This document shows positions 12,564-24,290 of a stretch of DNA of 64,000 bases, piece by piece. The notes under the pieces are model-generated. The model made no database searches. It was not told the DNA's origin and was given only the letters and a program-made list of their open reading frames with translations. Numbering within the stretch: position 1 is the stretch's first letter; each line of letters starts with the position of its first letter. This DNA is from Corylus avellana (lineage: Eukaryota > Streptophyta > Magnoliopsida > Fagales > Betulaceae): assembly GCF_901000735.1 (NCBI RefSeq), contig NC_081543.1, positions 27,919,515-27,983,514 on the forward strand, read 5' to 3'. A program made the translations under genes and the position numbers.

Positions 12564-13392
12564 GCAATTCTCTATGTAGTAGTTGCACTAGAACTGTGTT
12601 CGACTACTCTGCTTCGATATGTAGCTACGTCCAAGCTAGTACTTTGAAATGTTTATTTTGCTATATGTCTTTAAAGCTTTGATTATCTTTGAGACTGCAG
12701 ATATAATATGATTGCCCTCACATGTTTGCTATTTATTCTCTCTCTCTCTCTCTCTCTCCCTCTCCCTCTCTCATAGAGGAAGCTAACGTTTATTGTAACT
12801 GGCTTAGGACTCACTAGCTCATAGATAAGTACCAAGTTAGCACTTATGAGTAAGTGCTTCAATATTGCTAAGGGGAACCAAACTTATGCTAATGAATGGG
12901 TGGCTAGAGTTCTTTTTATTCTTGATTCTCTAGAGAAACTCTTTATATCACTGCAGGTAATGGAAGATAAATCTTACTATTTCAAACAACCAACCTTAAC
13001 AATTTGTCAATCAATTCAAAGAGTTCAATAAAAGAGGAGGTTTTCATGTGAATAAGCATGTCAGGAAAAAAAAAAAAAAAGAAAAAAAAAAAAGAATGAA
13101 AGAAAGCTTTAAACGGACTATATGTACATTGATGTTTTGAATTTTTTTTAGCTACATTTATCTTTAGTTTCACTCAAAACAGAGTACAATATTTTTACTC
13201 TTGTCATGATTAATAGATAAATTGTTCAGGACATGTTCAATAAATAACAGGATTCAGTTATAGGAGGCAATATGCTTTTGACATACACAACTGGCTATGT
13301 TGCTCTTCTCCTTTTGCTCATAATTAACATGTATTGGTGGGACTGTTACTGATATATGTTAGAAATATTGTGGTTATCTCCTGTTAACCGAT
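12564..13392. other. 3' flank of the SF3A2 fragment, no gene
   Basis: Contains a CT microsatellite (12737-12771) and A-rich runs (13066-13095). No coding signal. It may be the native 3' flank carried along with the SF3A2 exons. Confidence 0.5.
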
Positions 13393-13419
13393 ATTATGCT
13401 TAGTGTTATCTGGTTTTGC

Positions 13420-13690
13420 GATCGAGCACAAGTGGAGTGCGATCGATCGCAAAATATCAAAAACCTACTGGTTTCGCGATCGAGCGCATGCCCAATGTGC
13501 GTTCGAGCGCAAAATGTTGAAAACCTACTGGTACTGCAATCGAGCGTAAGTGGAGTGCGATCGATCGCAAAAGGTCAAAAACCTACTGGTTCCGCTATCG
13601 AACGCATGCCCAATGTGCGTTCGAGCGCAAAAGGTCGAAAACCTACTGTTACTACGATCGATCGCACACGATTGTGCGATCGAGCGCATA
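13420..13690. repeat. Tandem array with TGCGATCGATCGCA palindromes
   Basis: About 58-bp half units alternate: GTGCGATCGATCGCAAAA, AAAACCTACTGGTTTCGCG, CATGCCCAATGTGCGTTCG. The core palindrome equals that at 3420-3735 and next to both ends of the 49059-55792 CACTA. Confidence 0.8.
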
Positions 13691-13832
13691 TAATTTTTTT
13701 AAAAATTTTTTTATGACGACCCTAATGGTTAATTATCAGCGTCCACTTTGGTTTGGACGTTGATAGCTAATTTTTTTTTAAAATATTTTTAGAACCAAAG
13801 TGGACCCTAATGGTTAACTATCAGCGTCCACC
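13691..13832. repeat. CACTA subterminal repeats, truncated end
   Basis: Units GACCCTAATGGTTAA and TATCAGCGTCCACTTTGG, with inverted partners, match the subterminal repeats at 49070-49800. The canonical CACTA end (GTAGTG) is missing: the sequence changes after GCGTCCACC directly into copia pol coding sequence. Confidence 0.75.
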
Positions 13833-14285
13833 GATTTATCATTCAGTGTAGGGGTTTGTGCAAGATTTCAAGCCAACCCAAAGGAATCTCACATGACAGC
13901 AGTCAAACGTATACTCCGATATGTAAATGCAACTGCTAACTTTGGTGTTTGTTTTTCTAGAGATACAAATCTAGAACTTGCAGGTTACTCCGACGCAGAC
14001 TGGGCTGGAAATGCGGATGATCGGAAAAGCACCTCTGGCGGATGTTTTTATGTCGGTACGAATATGGTGGCATGGATGAGCAAGAAACAAAATTCAATCG
14101 CTTTATCCACTGCCGAGGCAGAATACATAGCTGCAGGGAGCTGCTGCACACAGTTGATCTGGATGAAACAACTCTTAGCCGATTATGGATTTACTCAAGC
14201 AATGATGAGTATCTACTGTGATAATACAAATGCATCTAGGTTTGAGTATCTCAGGAATGCAATTGGTATATCTAGTATGGCATAA
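13833..14285 (+). pseudogene. Ty1/copia RNase H, 5'-truncated pol
   Basis: The frame enters in mid-protein (DLSFSVGVCARFQANPKES) and continues TAVKRILRYV, GYSDADWAGNADDRKSTSGG, ALSTAEAEYIAA, the C-terminal RNase H of copia polyproteins (the DADWAG and TAEAEY motifs hold catalytic acids). Integrase and RT are absent. The frame ends at TAA 14283 after an altered tail. It is the 3' end of pol of the element whose third ORF and LTR follow; the upstream part was lost at the CACTA junction. Confidence 0.85.
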
Positions 14286-15907
14286 TCTATAACTTTGCAT
14301 CTCTAGGATAGTTTTTTTTTTTGTTGAAAATCTTTTCCTAGTGCCAAAGTTCTTTCCTTTCTTTTTTTTTCCTTTTTTTTTTTTTTTTTTTCTGTCCATT
14401 TTTTTTTTACCTCATTTTTTCTTGAATGCTTTGTGCTGGTTCTATGTGCTTATGACCATAACATTTCAAAATCTCATGTGAAGTCATGAACAGTCATTTA
14501 CAAATGGGTCTATTTGGCATAAGGCATTCTTTGAGCTTTTATTTATTGCATGAACTTGATGAATGATTATGGAGCTTTTCATGTGGGATTTGTTTTATGC
14601 TGATCATGCACAGTTTAGAGTCGGTCTATTTTTTAAAGATTGTGAAAAAGGGGTAAAGGTCACATTGTAGGTGATGTATGGTTCAAAGACTCGGTTAAAA
14701 TTGACCAATTCACTAGTTGAACCTATATCCTAAAAACTCCTGCATTGTTATGCACAAAGCTATATGGCATTACTCTAAAAGAGCAATTTTGAACTTCAAG
14801 GTTCTATGTCATTTCTGTTTTTTAAAAAAAAAATCCCTATAGAAAAAGTCAGTGACCAAATCATTACGGAAAAATACGGTTGCTAAAGGATTTGTAATAA
14901 CCTAATGCATGCTCTATAAAATGATGTATTGCATGAGGGATTGTAGGCCCTAGCAATATAAGGTTTGCCTTTAACCGAGTGTTTGTTTCCGTCATTCCAT
15001 GCAAAGTTTTGTTTAAGTTTTTTTTTTTCCATCAATCTTAAAATTTGACTGGACTCTCACACACTTCACTTTTCAGCATGATTATATTTGTCCCATTGGC
15101 TAGCTAATGTTCATAAACTTTTGAATCGTGTATGTGTCTGCTCAAATGGTGTCTCAATGCACAAGTGATTCCAATTTTTTTTAATGAATTCATGTACATT
15201 ACATGCTATTTTGTCACAAATGCTTTGTGCACTATGTCCCAGGTTTGGCATTCAGGGGGAGAAAGAGTGAAATTTGGTCAGTATTGAAACTGCAAATTCT
15301 TAAGCGTCGTTCGGACGCTAAATGAGCTCGTCCGGACGAGATCGTGACAGACATTTTTTTACAAAAAAGAAAAACACCCCGCGCACTAGTTGGTCTGTCT
15401 CACTTTGAAAATTGGGTGTTTTATTTTCCCCATTTTTTTCTCTTCTCTACGCTTCTCCATTGCACTTGTGTGGATCTCTCTCCACGCCAAAACTCCCAAA
15501 TATTGTTTGATCTGCTCCTGTTTGCATTTCTCGGCACAGGTAATTTCAGTGATTTGGTTCTTTCTTTTCTTTCATCAAACCTCCGAAATTAGGGTTTACC
15601 TTGTGTGCTTGTTTTGGTTGTTTTGTGCTTTGGTTGTTTTGGTTGTTTTGCGAGCACTGGAACTTGTGTTCCAGTCAAATGTATTTAGGATGGGTATTCA
15701 CTTGGGAACCACATATGTCCAGAAAATTTTTTTCCTTGCCCACCAAGTGTTTGATAAATTGTCTGAATGGCATTGTTTTTGGTTCAACACATATATTGCT
15801 TATTCTTTTCCCAACATTTGATATGTTTATGTGTGTTGAAAGTTCATGTACTCCATTTTCAGTTATTTGTATTCGTATTATACAATATGGATTCATGTGT
15901 GTAGGCT
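14286..15907. other. Copia pol-to-ORF3 spacer
   Basis: T-rich runs, a CATTCAGGGGGAGAAAGAG purine tract (15250) and at 15308-15340 a CGTCCGGACGAG palindrome that also fills the LTR downstream. A CT-rich leader-like stretch (15420-15500) and a TAG acceptor (15900) lead to the third ORF. Long spacers of this kind occur in SIRE/Maximus elements. No gene of its own. Confidence 0.55.
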
Positions 15908-17074
15908 ATGGCGAGTGGATCTCCATCTTCAAGAAAATTACCCATCCGTACAAAGACCAAGGCCCAAAAGAGAAAGACAATGGAGGCTGCTTCTCCAGTC
16001 CCTCCTTCAAGACTTGATATTGGCTTTCGATTTCAGAACAAGTCAGCCAAGACAGCTTTTCAGGATCGATTTCATGACCGCACTATTATTTCAGAAAGAC
16101 CGGTAAATCTATCTGATCTTCAGGAGGAGCCATTCAATCTTATCTCTCAGATTTTCACTCAGCGACAATGGAACTACTTCATATCAAACCCTGTTCGTCC
16201 ATTTATAAATCTGGTTCGGGAATTCTATGCCAACATGGATATACAGCCCGACACCGAAGAATCTCTCTAGATTGTCACATTTCTTCGGGGTGTACACATT
16301 GTCGTCACCCGTGAAGTAATAGCAGAAGTCACAGGCGTTCCACTCATTGAAGATTCTGGGTTTCCATTTTCTGAAGATGATTTTCGTTCCAAATCTGCCA
16401 TGTCAAAACTGTTTATTCCACCAGACTCATACAATTTTTGGCGCGACAATATGAATGTGATTCCCCTTGGACATCTCTCTCATCATGTGAAATTATTAGC
16501 TCGAATTGTCATGAACAACGTGTTTCCAATCGATCATCATTCGGATCTTGGTGTGGCACGAGGGAGCTTCCTCCATGCACTTCTCACGGATGTCAAGATT
16601 GATTTCGCATCCCATGCTATTCGACTCATGAAGGCTACGTTCATTGAGAGTTCAGTTTCATTGCCGTTTGGAAGTCTGATATCGCGCATCATTGCTAAAT
16701 TCATTCCAATCTCTGACTCTGAACCAACCATCAAGCACCTTGGTCCCTTTTGCAAAGCCACCGTGAGTAGATCCAAAGGCCAAATGCGATTGCGAGGTAC
16801 TATGGATTTTGATGACGACACTGCTGTTCCTGCACCCTCTACTGGACCCTCGGCTGCCACTACTCCATCTGTCCCTGTGTCTCTCGACGGTGTAATGACA
16901 AAGCTGAATGCAATGACATCTCAAATGGCAGGATTTTCTTCCATCCTCTCTCACTTACAGACAGATGTTCATGACTTGAAGAACAAGTTCATGGGAGCCT
17001 CTGCAGCCGCCAGCACAGTTGCAGACGATCCTGGTGAAGAGCACTTTCCAAGTGATCCACCTGCTCAAGAATAG
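15908..17074 (+). pseudogene. Copia third ORF (putative plant transposon protein family)
   Basis: One frame of about 388 codons broken only by a TAG at 16268. It starts MASGSPSSRKLPIRTKTKAQ (basic), then shows FQDRFHDRTIISERPVNL, PVRPFINLVREFYANMD, FLRGVHIVVTREVIAEVTGV, VIPLGHLSHHVKLLARIVM and HSDLGVARGSFLHALLTD, ending in a Ser/Ala/Pro-rich, coiled-coil-like tail. The REFYAN, VRG and LARI-type motifs resemble the 'putative plant transposon protein' domain found in extra ORFs of plant retrotransposons. Its biochemical role is not known to me. It lies between pol and a purine tract plus LTR. Confidence 0.7.
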
Positions 17075-17084
17075 TCCCTTTGTT

Positions 17085-17266
17085 TTTCGTGACAAAAAGG
17101 GGGAGTGAAGTGAAGTTTTTGTTTGTGTTTTTAGAACTTCAACTTAGTTTACAGCTCTTATGGTTTCAATTTTCACAAACATGATAAACTATGTTAAAAC
17201 TCTCATTTCAAGTTTGTCTAGTAAATTGATTTAATATTTTATCAACGAATAGCCAAATGGGGAGTT
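17085..17266 (+). other. Polypurine tract and pre-LTR segment
   Basis: GACAAAAAGGGGGAGTGA (17090) and AAATGGGGAGT (17255), the latter directly before TGTTAG, are polypurine candidates for plus-strand priming of the copia element. Confidence 0.55.
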
Positions 17267-18412
17267 TGTTAGTTCAAGAGATGTTAAATTGGCTGGATTC
17301 GTGTGAACAAAATATTTGTGTTTAATTAGCTTGTTTAATTGTGTAGTGTCAAAGATAGCAAAAAATAAGCAAAACATGTGAATCACAGAGGGTCTCGTCT
17401 GAAGGCTCATCTGCACTACGTCCGGACGAGAAGAAGGAAATTTTTCTAGAAAGATTCGTCTAAAGTCTCGTCTGCACCATCGTCCGGACGAGATTGCTAT
17501 GCAAGAAACCCGAGAGCTTCGTCTGAAGTCTCGTCTGCACCATCGTCCAGACAAGTTTGATATGCAAGAAAACCCGAGAGCTTCGTCTGAAGTCTCATCT
17601 GCACCACCGTCCGAACGAGATTGCTATGCAAGAAACCCAAGAGCTTCGTCTAAAGTCTCGTCTGCATCAACGTCCGGACGCGCCGCTCCAGAGAACTAGT
17701 GTTAGCGTTTTTAACCTAGGTTCGTCCGAACGGACATTCATGTCGTTCGGAAGCCTAGTGCATTGCGTGAAATTTCTACGTAGAAAATAGTTCTCGTCCG
17801 GACGAGCTTACTAACCGTCCGGACGCCTCGTAGCAGATAAGGTTGTTAGTATTTGAATTTGTATTTTAGCTGGACTAGGAGTCCATGGTCTATATATTTG
17901 AAACTATGCATAGACGTATAGTTACGATTTCTAATTAGGTTTTAAGATATCTTTACGATTTCTAATTAGGTTTTAAGATATCTTGGGCTAAGAAAGGAGC
18001 TGAAGAAATCGAAGTCAACCGGAGTTCCAATGAAGGGAGATCACGTAGAAGGAACAATCCAGATGTTCTGGAAGAACTATTGCGGTAGCAGATAAGTGGG
18101 TCGCTTGTCTGGTATACTTAAATGTCAAAGTGCATAGGTTATGTAAGTCTTCGACATTAAGATATTTCTTGTTATTCTACTGATTTAGTTGATTTCTTAG
18201 GTTTGACTGCCCCAGAGAGGTTTTACATTTAGAGAGTTCTCTAAATGGTTTCCTCTTAGTAAACAAATCTTTGTGTTTCTTGATTGTTGATTTATTTCCG
18301 CACATGATTGTTTAATTTGGGAGTCGATTAGTTTTTTCAATTATAATGACTATCAATATATACCATGCACGCATGACATTGGCCGGGGCTTGAATCATCT
18401 CTGATTGAAACA
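17267..18412 (+). mobile_element. 3' LTR of the SIRE/Maximus-like copia
   Basis: Starts TGTTAGTTC after a purine tract and ends GAAACA exactly where similarity with the C block begins (ATTAGCATTATAAATTTATT, also at 44951). About 1.15 kb, a usual size for this clade. It holds four to five ~62-bp repeats with CGTCCGGACGAG palindromes (17395-17830) and a TATA-like TCTATATATTTG (17891). Right flank ATTAG is the candidate 5-bp TSD; the left copy is lost with the 5' LTR. Confidence 0.65.
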
Positions 18413-19024
18413 ATTAGCATTATAAATTTATTGGTAAACTATAGATATAAGTAAACTATTGTACAATAGTTTAATTTGATAGTTACACTATTCAAATTAA
18501 TATATCAATTATGTATTTGCTTGAGATCGCCAAACTGGGCCTCGGGAAGACGCGCCAAACTGGGACGCCCTTCCCCTTCTTCTTCCTCATTTCTCTTTTC
18601 TTTTCTTTTTTCCCCTCTCTTTTCTTCTTGCTCCCGCGCGCAGTACACTCTCCCCCTCTCTTTTTCTCTCTTCTTCTCCGGCGGTCTCTCTCACACTCCG
18701 GCATCATCCCTCACTTTCCGGCACTCTCTCTTTCTTCTCCTCCCGCGCACGCCCAGCCCCTCTCACTCTCTCATTTCTCTCTGTGACTTCACCGGCCAGC
18801 AAACTCTCACACTCCGGCACTCTCTCCCTCTCAAACATATATATATATATATATATAACCCATTTCACTTAAAATGGAAACGATGTTGATCCCTTTCTGA
18901 ATATGCAATATAGAAAACTTTTATTCAATGTAAGTGAAAAGTAAAACAACTACAAGAATCGGAAAAAGTATTACAAAATGTTACATAAAAATGAGCAAGT
19001 GCATCGTATTGCACGAATTATCAC
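18413..19024. other. 3' flank of SDR copy A, CT-rich insert
   Basis: 18413-18530 and 18555-18870 match 44951-45066 and 45480-45800 in the C block. A CT-rich stretch with CACACTCCGGCA repeats and an AT microsatellite (18837-18856) precedes the copy A 3' UTR (18870-19024). B and D lack the CT-rich part, so it was inserted before the A/C duplication. Confidence 0.6.
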
Positions 19025-19944
19025 TTAAAAGGTTGACTCTTCAGTCTTATCAAAGAATAGACCAGAAGGTCCACCTTCAGGCATCAAAGCCAGCATGACA
19101 GGACTTTTAGCACCTTCTTCAATAGTTAAGACCCCAATGTTGTGATTAATATCTGTCTTGACATAGCCAGGACAAACTGAGTCAATGGCAATGTTGGGAT
19201 ACTTCTTAGCAAGAACCCTTGCAAAAGCATTCACAGCTGCCTTGGAGACAACATAAGCGGAAAAATTTGTCGGCCAGCCTTTGACTTGTATCAAATTCTC
19301 CTTGACGTCTTCTAGGAACCCTTCCACCACCTTGTCCACTTTCTCTTCTGTGAGGCCATGTACATCTCCTAGCTCCTTCCTTGCATTCTCATTTGGGATA
19401 TGCCGAAATTCCATTGTTATTAGCACCTATGACATAGCTAAAAGTGTCTACTTTCTGATATATAGAGTTCATTTGAGTTTGTGATTTCAAAAAGTACAAT
19501 TAAGAAATAATAATTTTAAAACGTTCAATTTGAAAATAATGCATTCTAAAAAATGCACCATTTTACCCACGATTTGAAAACGCACCACAATTTTTTAAAA
19601 CGCACTTCCCAACAATATAATAATATTGTACCTTTAGCTGTCCGAAGGAGGAGGAGACATTTATTATTCTTGCAGAATTGGATAATTGAAGAAGTGGAAC
19701 TCACTAGCTTTATCCCATAATAATTTGTTCTTATACAATCCGTGGCAGTTTCAAACGTTTGCTTGAAAACTTTCTCCAAGGATCCACGATTTCCACCTAT
19801 AACCTGTATCATCGTATGCAGTGGTAAATGATGTAGCATATATGTTTGAAATCATTTGAATACTATTTTATTTTGGACAAAGTTTTCTCTCGGATCAACC
19901 CAATCTAAACGAAAATTGATTTGTTCACATTTTTAATAAAATTA

Positions 19945-20314
19945 GGGAAAAATCCAAACTTTGTCTTTGTGGTTTACCTAATTTGCAAATTAGCTCTCTG
20001 TGGTATCGAAATGAACTTAAAGATCCCTGAGATATGCCAAAAACCCAATTTATTTTCTACAATCAAATTTCGTTAACTGACTTAACAGATTCCTTTAGTA
20101 TGACATTGACTTAAATATGACTCATGTCATAATTTTATTGGCTTGATCTGACATGTTTACATTATCGAAATTTGTTAAATCAGTTGATGAAATTTGACTG
20201 TAAGGAGTAAATTGTCTTTTTGGCACACCTTTGGGATTCCTGAACTCATTTTGATACCACTGGAGGTTAATTGCAAATCAGGTAAACTACAATGACTAAT
20301 TTTGTAATTTTCCC
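19945..20314. mobile_element. MULE-type MITE in intron 3 of copy A
   Basis: Terminal inverted repeats GGGAAAAATCCAAAC...GTAATTTTCCC enclose 370 bp. The 9-bp TSD is ATAAAATTA/ATCAAATTA. The same insertion at the same intron position in copy C (46866-47215) shows it predates the A/C duplication. Confidence 0.85.
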
Positions 20315-20373
20315 ATCAAATTAACCAAGCATGTGGTATCTATCCTTAGTGCATGTGAAAATGCATATAAGAA

Positions 20374-21582
20374 CACTACAAAAAATAGTATTTTTTCTGG
20401 CGCACTTTTTCTGACGTGTCAGGTAGTTTGACACGTCAGAAAACGTCCCTGACGGGGCCTTTTTGACGTGTTTCACGCGTGAACATTATAGGTGTCAGAA
20501 ATGAAAAATTTCTGACGTGTCAAGTTTCAACCCGTCAGAAATTTCTGACGTGTCACAAATTGACACGTCATAAATTATTTTCTGACGTTTCAATTTTGAC
20601 ACGTCAGAATTTTCTGACGGGTTGAATTGTGACACGTCAGAAATTATTCTGACGTGTCACAGGTGACACGTCAGAATTTTTTCTAACGTGTTACAGGTGA
20701 CACATCAGAAATTTCTAACGTGTCACCTGTTGACACGTCAGAATATTTGGGTAGTTTTTCTATTTTTTTTTTCACCCCCCCAATATATTTTTTTTAATTT
20801 TTTCGGGACTATACCCGAATTTTGGATTACAATTAACCTGATAAACAATTTATCCATCAATCATTACAAATAATTCTAGCTATTTTTCCATCAATGTATA
20901 CAAATAACATAAGTCATATCCTAATAGGTCTTAACACACACAAAATAACATATATACCAAGTGCCAATAACCAACCACAATTACCAAAAAACTATCTCTG
21001 TTATCATCAAAAAAGATATCATAAATATAATTACATCAACAAAGTAACTTTTATACAAGTATGAATGGCGAACTAGACGGTCAATGCTGATTATTGACAT
21101 TCATAGCATACTCAACATGAGCTCCATCACCTGCAAACGATAAAAACAAACAATCACCAAACAATATTCACTATGTAAATTAAAATGAAAATGTTCAAAT
21201 ATTCACCCAACTCAATTGTTGGGTCTAACACAGTATATGATATAACAAAAAAGGTAAAACGATGATGAAGTTAATTAGCAAAAAATGCATATAAAAAAAA
21301 AAAAACAAATTTGACACATCAGCATTTTCTGACGTGCCGAACGTTGACACGTCAGCAATTAATAAATTTTAATTTTAATTAAATATATTGTTTAAAAATA
21401 AAATTTGACTAAATTTTTACTGACGTGTCAAAAGTTGACACGTCAGTAAATCCTGATGGGTTACTTTTGACACGTCAGGAAAGTTATTTTCTGACGTGTC
21501 TGTTTGACACGTCAGCACTTACTAACGTGGCAAAAAACAGACACTATTTGCCACGTCAGAAAATGACCTGTTTTTTGTAGTG
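20374..21582. mobile_element. Non-autonomous CACTA in intron 3 of copy A
   Basis: 1209 bp from CACTACAAAAAATAG to GTTTTTTGTAGTG with TSD GAA (20371-20373, 21583-21585). Subterminal regions (20400-20745, 21310-21570) are packed with TGACGTGTCA and its inverted partner TGACACGTCA. No transposase. Copy C has the empty site (ATAAGAATAAT near 47270). Confidence 0.95.
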
Positions 21583-22260
21583 GAATAATGTACTCTAAGA
21601 GACATATATTAATTTAATAAATTGTATTTGAGGAATTTGTCCTTTTATTTATTTTTATTTTTTGCATTTATGAGACTTTCTTTCCTACATTGTGGGAAGG
21701 AAAACATTAAACTATATATTATAGTCTACATTTCCACTTAAACACATTATCTTGCAGTAATTAAGTACTTCAAATTTTTGGATTATACTCTAAATTTAAA
21801 ATGCTGATAGAGATTATATTACATTGGGAAACTTACTTCATATACCCTTGTTTTAAGCCCTCTTGATCTTCTGCGTTGATTATGGATCCAGCAATCCCTG
21901 CATTGTTTATCTGCAATTTAAAATAATTTCAATATTAGAGTACTAAATGGGGGATAAGAACAAGACTTCCTATACTTATTGGTCTTTATTTTTCACCAAG
22001 CAAATGACTCTTTTTTTTCCTATTCAAAAAAGCTGGCGGAGGAGACCACTTATGGCTATTCTATCTAAGTATGATCATAGTAGTACCTACTCGCTGAGAG
22101 TCGTATAGGAGGGACCAAGATGGTGGGAACCGCATACTGTCTCTTAAGTCCGACTGAATCATAACCTGACTCAGTCCCATCAAGAAATCAATGGGACCCA
22201 AAGCAGCTAATACTAATAGGATTGATGATTCTTACTTCAAGAGTTAAACTCTCACCTTAG

Positions 22261-23515
22261 TGTTAAAAGTATTTATTAAGTAGGGGAAACTTCACTAAGG
22301 CCCCCTAAACTTTCGGCCGAAAACTTCACTAAAGCCCCCTAAACTTTCGGCCGATTTTGCAGACCCCCTCTGAACTTCAAAAACTCTCATTTTGGACCCT
22401 TAAACTTCTATTTTCTCTCACTTTGGACCCTTCCGTCAGTTTTCAACGTTAGATTTAACGGTTTGACTTTTTTATACCCATTATACCCCTCGTTAAAACT
22501 ACACCGTTTTGGATCCCTAAAAATTACAACTCACCCAGCCCAAAACGACCTCGTTTTGGGCATTAATTTTTTTTTTTTTTTTTTAAAAAAAAAAGCAAAA
22601 TATATATATATATATATATTTTTAAAAGAGTAATGTCAAGGAATTGGCTCCAGCCACCCGGCTTGACTCGAGGGTGGTCCGGTAGCTCCTTGTAAAGGAT
22701 CGTCGTTTGGAATTGGCCGGACCACCCGCTGACCACGTGGGGTGGTTCGAGCCACCATATCTCCAAATGTCAGAGTTGTTGAAACCACATTATAAGGGGA
22801 GTGGTTGACCATGATACCTGCGATCCCACTTTTTCTTTTTTTTTTTTTTTTTTTTATGAGGGGTGAAGTAGGTTCCTTCGAGATCGGTGAGATTGGTACA
22901 GATTACCAGCGGCCAAATGAGATGGAGCCATTTTGGCGTAAAGAAACCCGATCCTTCTCCCCCCCTTTCCTTTTTTTTTTTTCTTTCGCTTTTTCTTTTA
23001 AAAAAAAAAATTTAATATTAAGCAGTTAATGGATTTTGGAGTGGAGTCGTCTTTGTAGTTTTGGGCATTTTCGGAATTTCAACCAGGTTGGGTAGGGGTA
23101 TAATGGGCATTTAACATTGAAAACTAACAGATGGGTCTAAAGTGAGAGAAAATGAAAGTTTAAGGGTCCAAAATGAGAGTTTTTTAAGTTCAGGGGGGTC
23201 TGCAAAATCGGCCGGAAGTTCAGGGGGCCTTAGTGAAGTTTCCCCTATTAAGTAATTAAATTTAACTCTTCCTATAAGCTTAAGCTTTTGGGATAATTGG
23301 TAATTTAACATGATATCAGAGCCAAAGGTCCTGGGATTGAACCTTGACTACGTCAATTCACCCACATTTAAATTAAATATTTCACGTGTTGGGCATCACC
23401 TATTAAAAGAGAGTTTTAGCTCACATGTGAGGGGGAGTGTTAAAAGTATTAATTAAGTAATTAAATTTACATCTTCCTATAAGTTTAAGCTTTTAGGATA
23501 ACTGATAATTTAATA
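22261..23515 (+). mobile_element. TRIM retrotransposon in intron 2 of copy A
   Basis: Two 78-bp LTRs (TGTTAAAAGTATT...TTTAACA/TTTAATA): 5' LTR 22261-22282 plus 23255-23310, split by a MULE; 3' LTR 23438-23515. The 127-bp interior has a primer-binding site TGATATCAGAGCC next to the 5' LTR (initiator Met tRNA type) and a purine tract GTGAGGGGGAG before the 3' LTR. TSD CTTAG/CTTGG. Net length 283 bp, no coding capacity. Copy C has the empty site (CACCTTAGTACATATC, 47971). Confidence 0.9.
22283..23245. mobile_element. MULE nested in the TRIM 5' LTR
   Basis: 963 bp with long inverted ends (GGGGAAACTTCACTAAGGCC...GGCCTTAGTGAAGTTTCCCC) and exact 9-bp TSD TATTAAGTA. No transposase; the core has an A/T homopolymer and a GC-rich GGTGG/CCACC segment (22650-22755). 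The left arm contains a short tandem duplication of the terminus (22284-22345). Same family as 41700-42565. Confidence 0.92.
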
Positions 23516-24290
23516 CTTGGTACATATCTAACCATTTGGAAAATTTTATTGAGACCACTGAACCACTACCATTAATGGTAAACTAAATGACTTTATGTTC
23601 ATCTAAAAAAGATTACATGATTTCATCTTAATTCGAAAGTATAGACTGACTAGAAAGGTATCTATATAATTAATCTTCCTTAATACTATTGGATAAATGC
23701 TCATCCATGCTTATCCTTTTTCGTTTTTCTTTTCCATACTATGAACAGGTTGGAAAAGCAGTCTAGTCAAGCAATAGGACATACACATCCCTATGAATTT
23801 TGATATTCCCATCTACAAGTCAAAGTCATATCCTCCATTAAAATCAAGCATCTTACCAAGGATAAGATGAACATACAACTGGGGCAGTTAATATAAAAGG
23901 ATTGGTGGTTCCCTCACCTACTTAAGCTGGTGTCTAGACTATACAAATCAGCACAAGACTTATCTACGGTATCCGGTCACGTTAGCCACCCATGCATGCA
24001 ATACGGGCAACTAATTACATACACCCGATCGCAAGTATCGGAGAGTTGGATTATGTACCAATATGTCACTCTTCCCAAATTGGGTTTTGATGAAATTTGC
24101 AAAAGAAGAAATGCTAGCCTTGTCCCCCACATCAAGTTGATGAAAAATCACATCGGAGTATCCAGCAACCTTGAGTTTTTCAACAGCTTCATTTCCCCTC
24201 TTCTCATCTCTAGCAGTTAATATCACCCTGATCCCATTTGAAGCTAGCTGCTTACATATTTCAAATCCTATCCCTTTGCTGGCCCCCGTA

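Noticed and set aside
19025..19426. A stand-alone short SDR gene
   Set aside because: It is exon 5 of copy A with a lost acceptor; the upstream ATG lies in the former intron.
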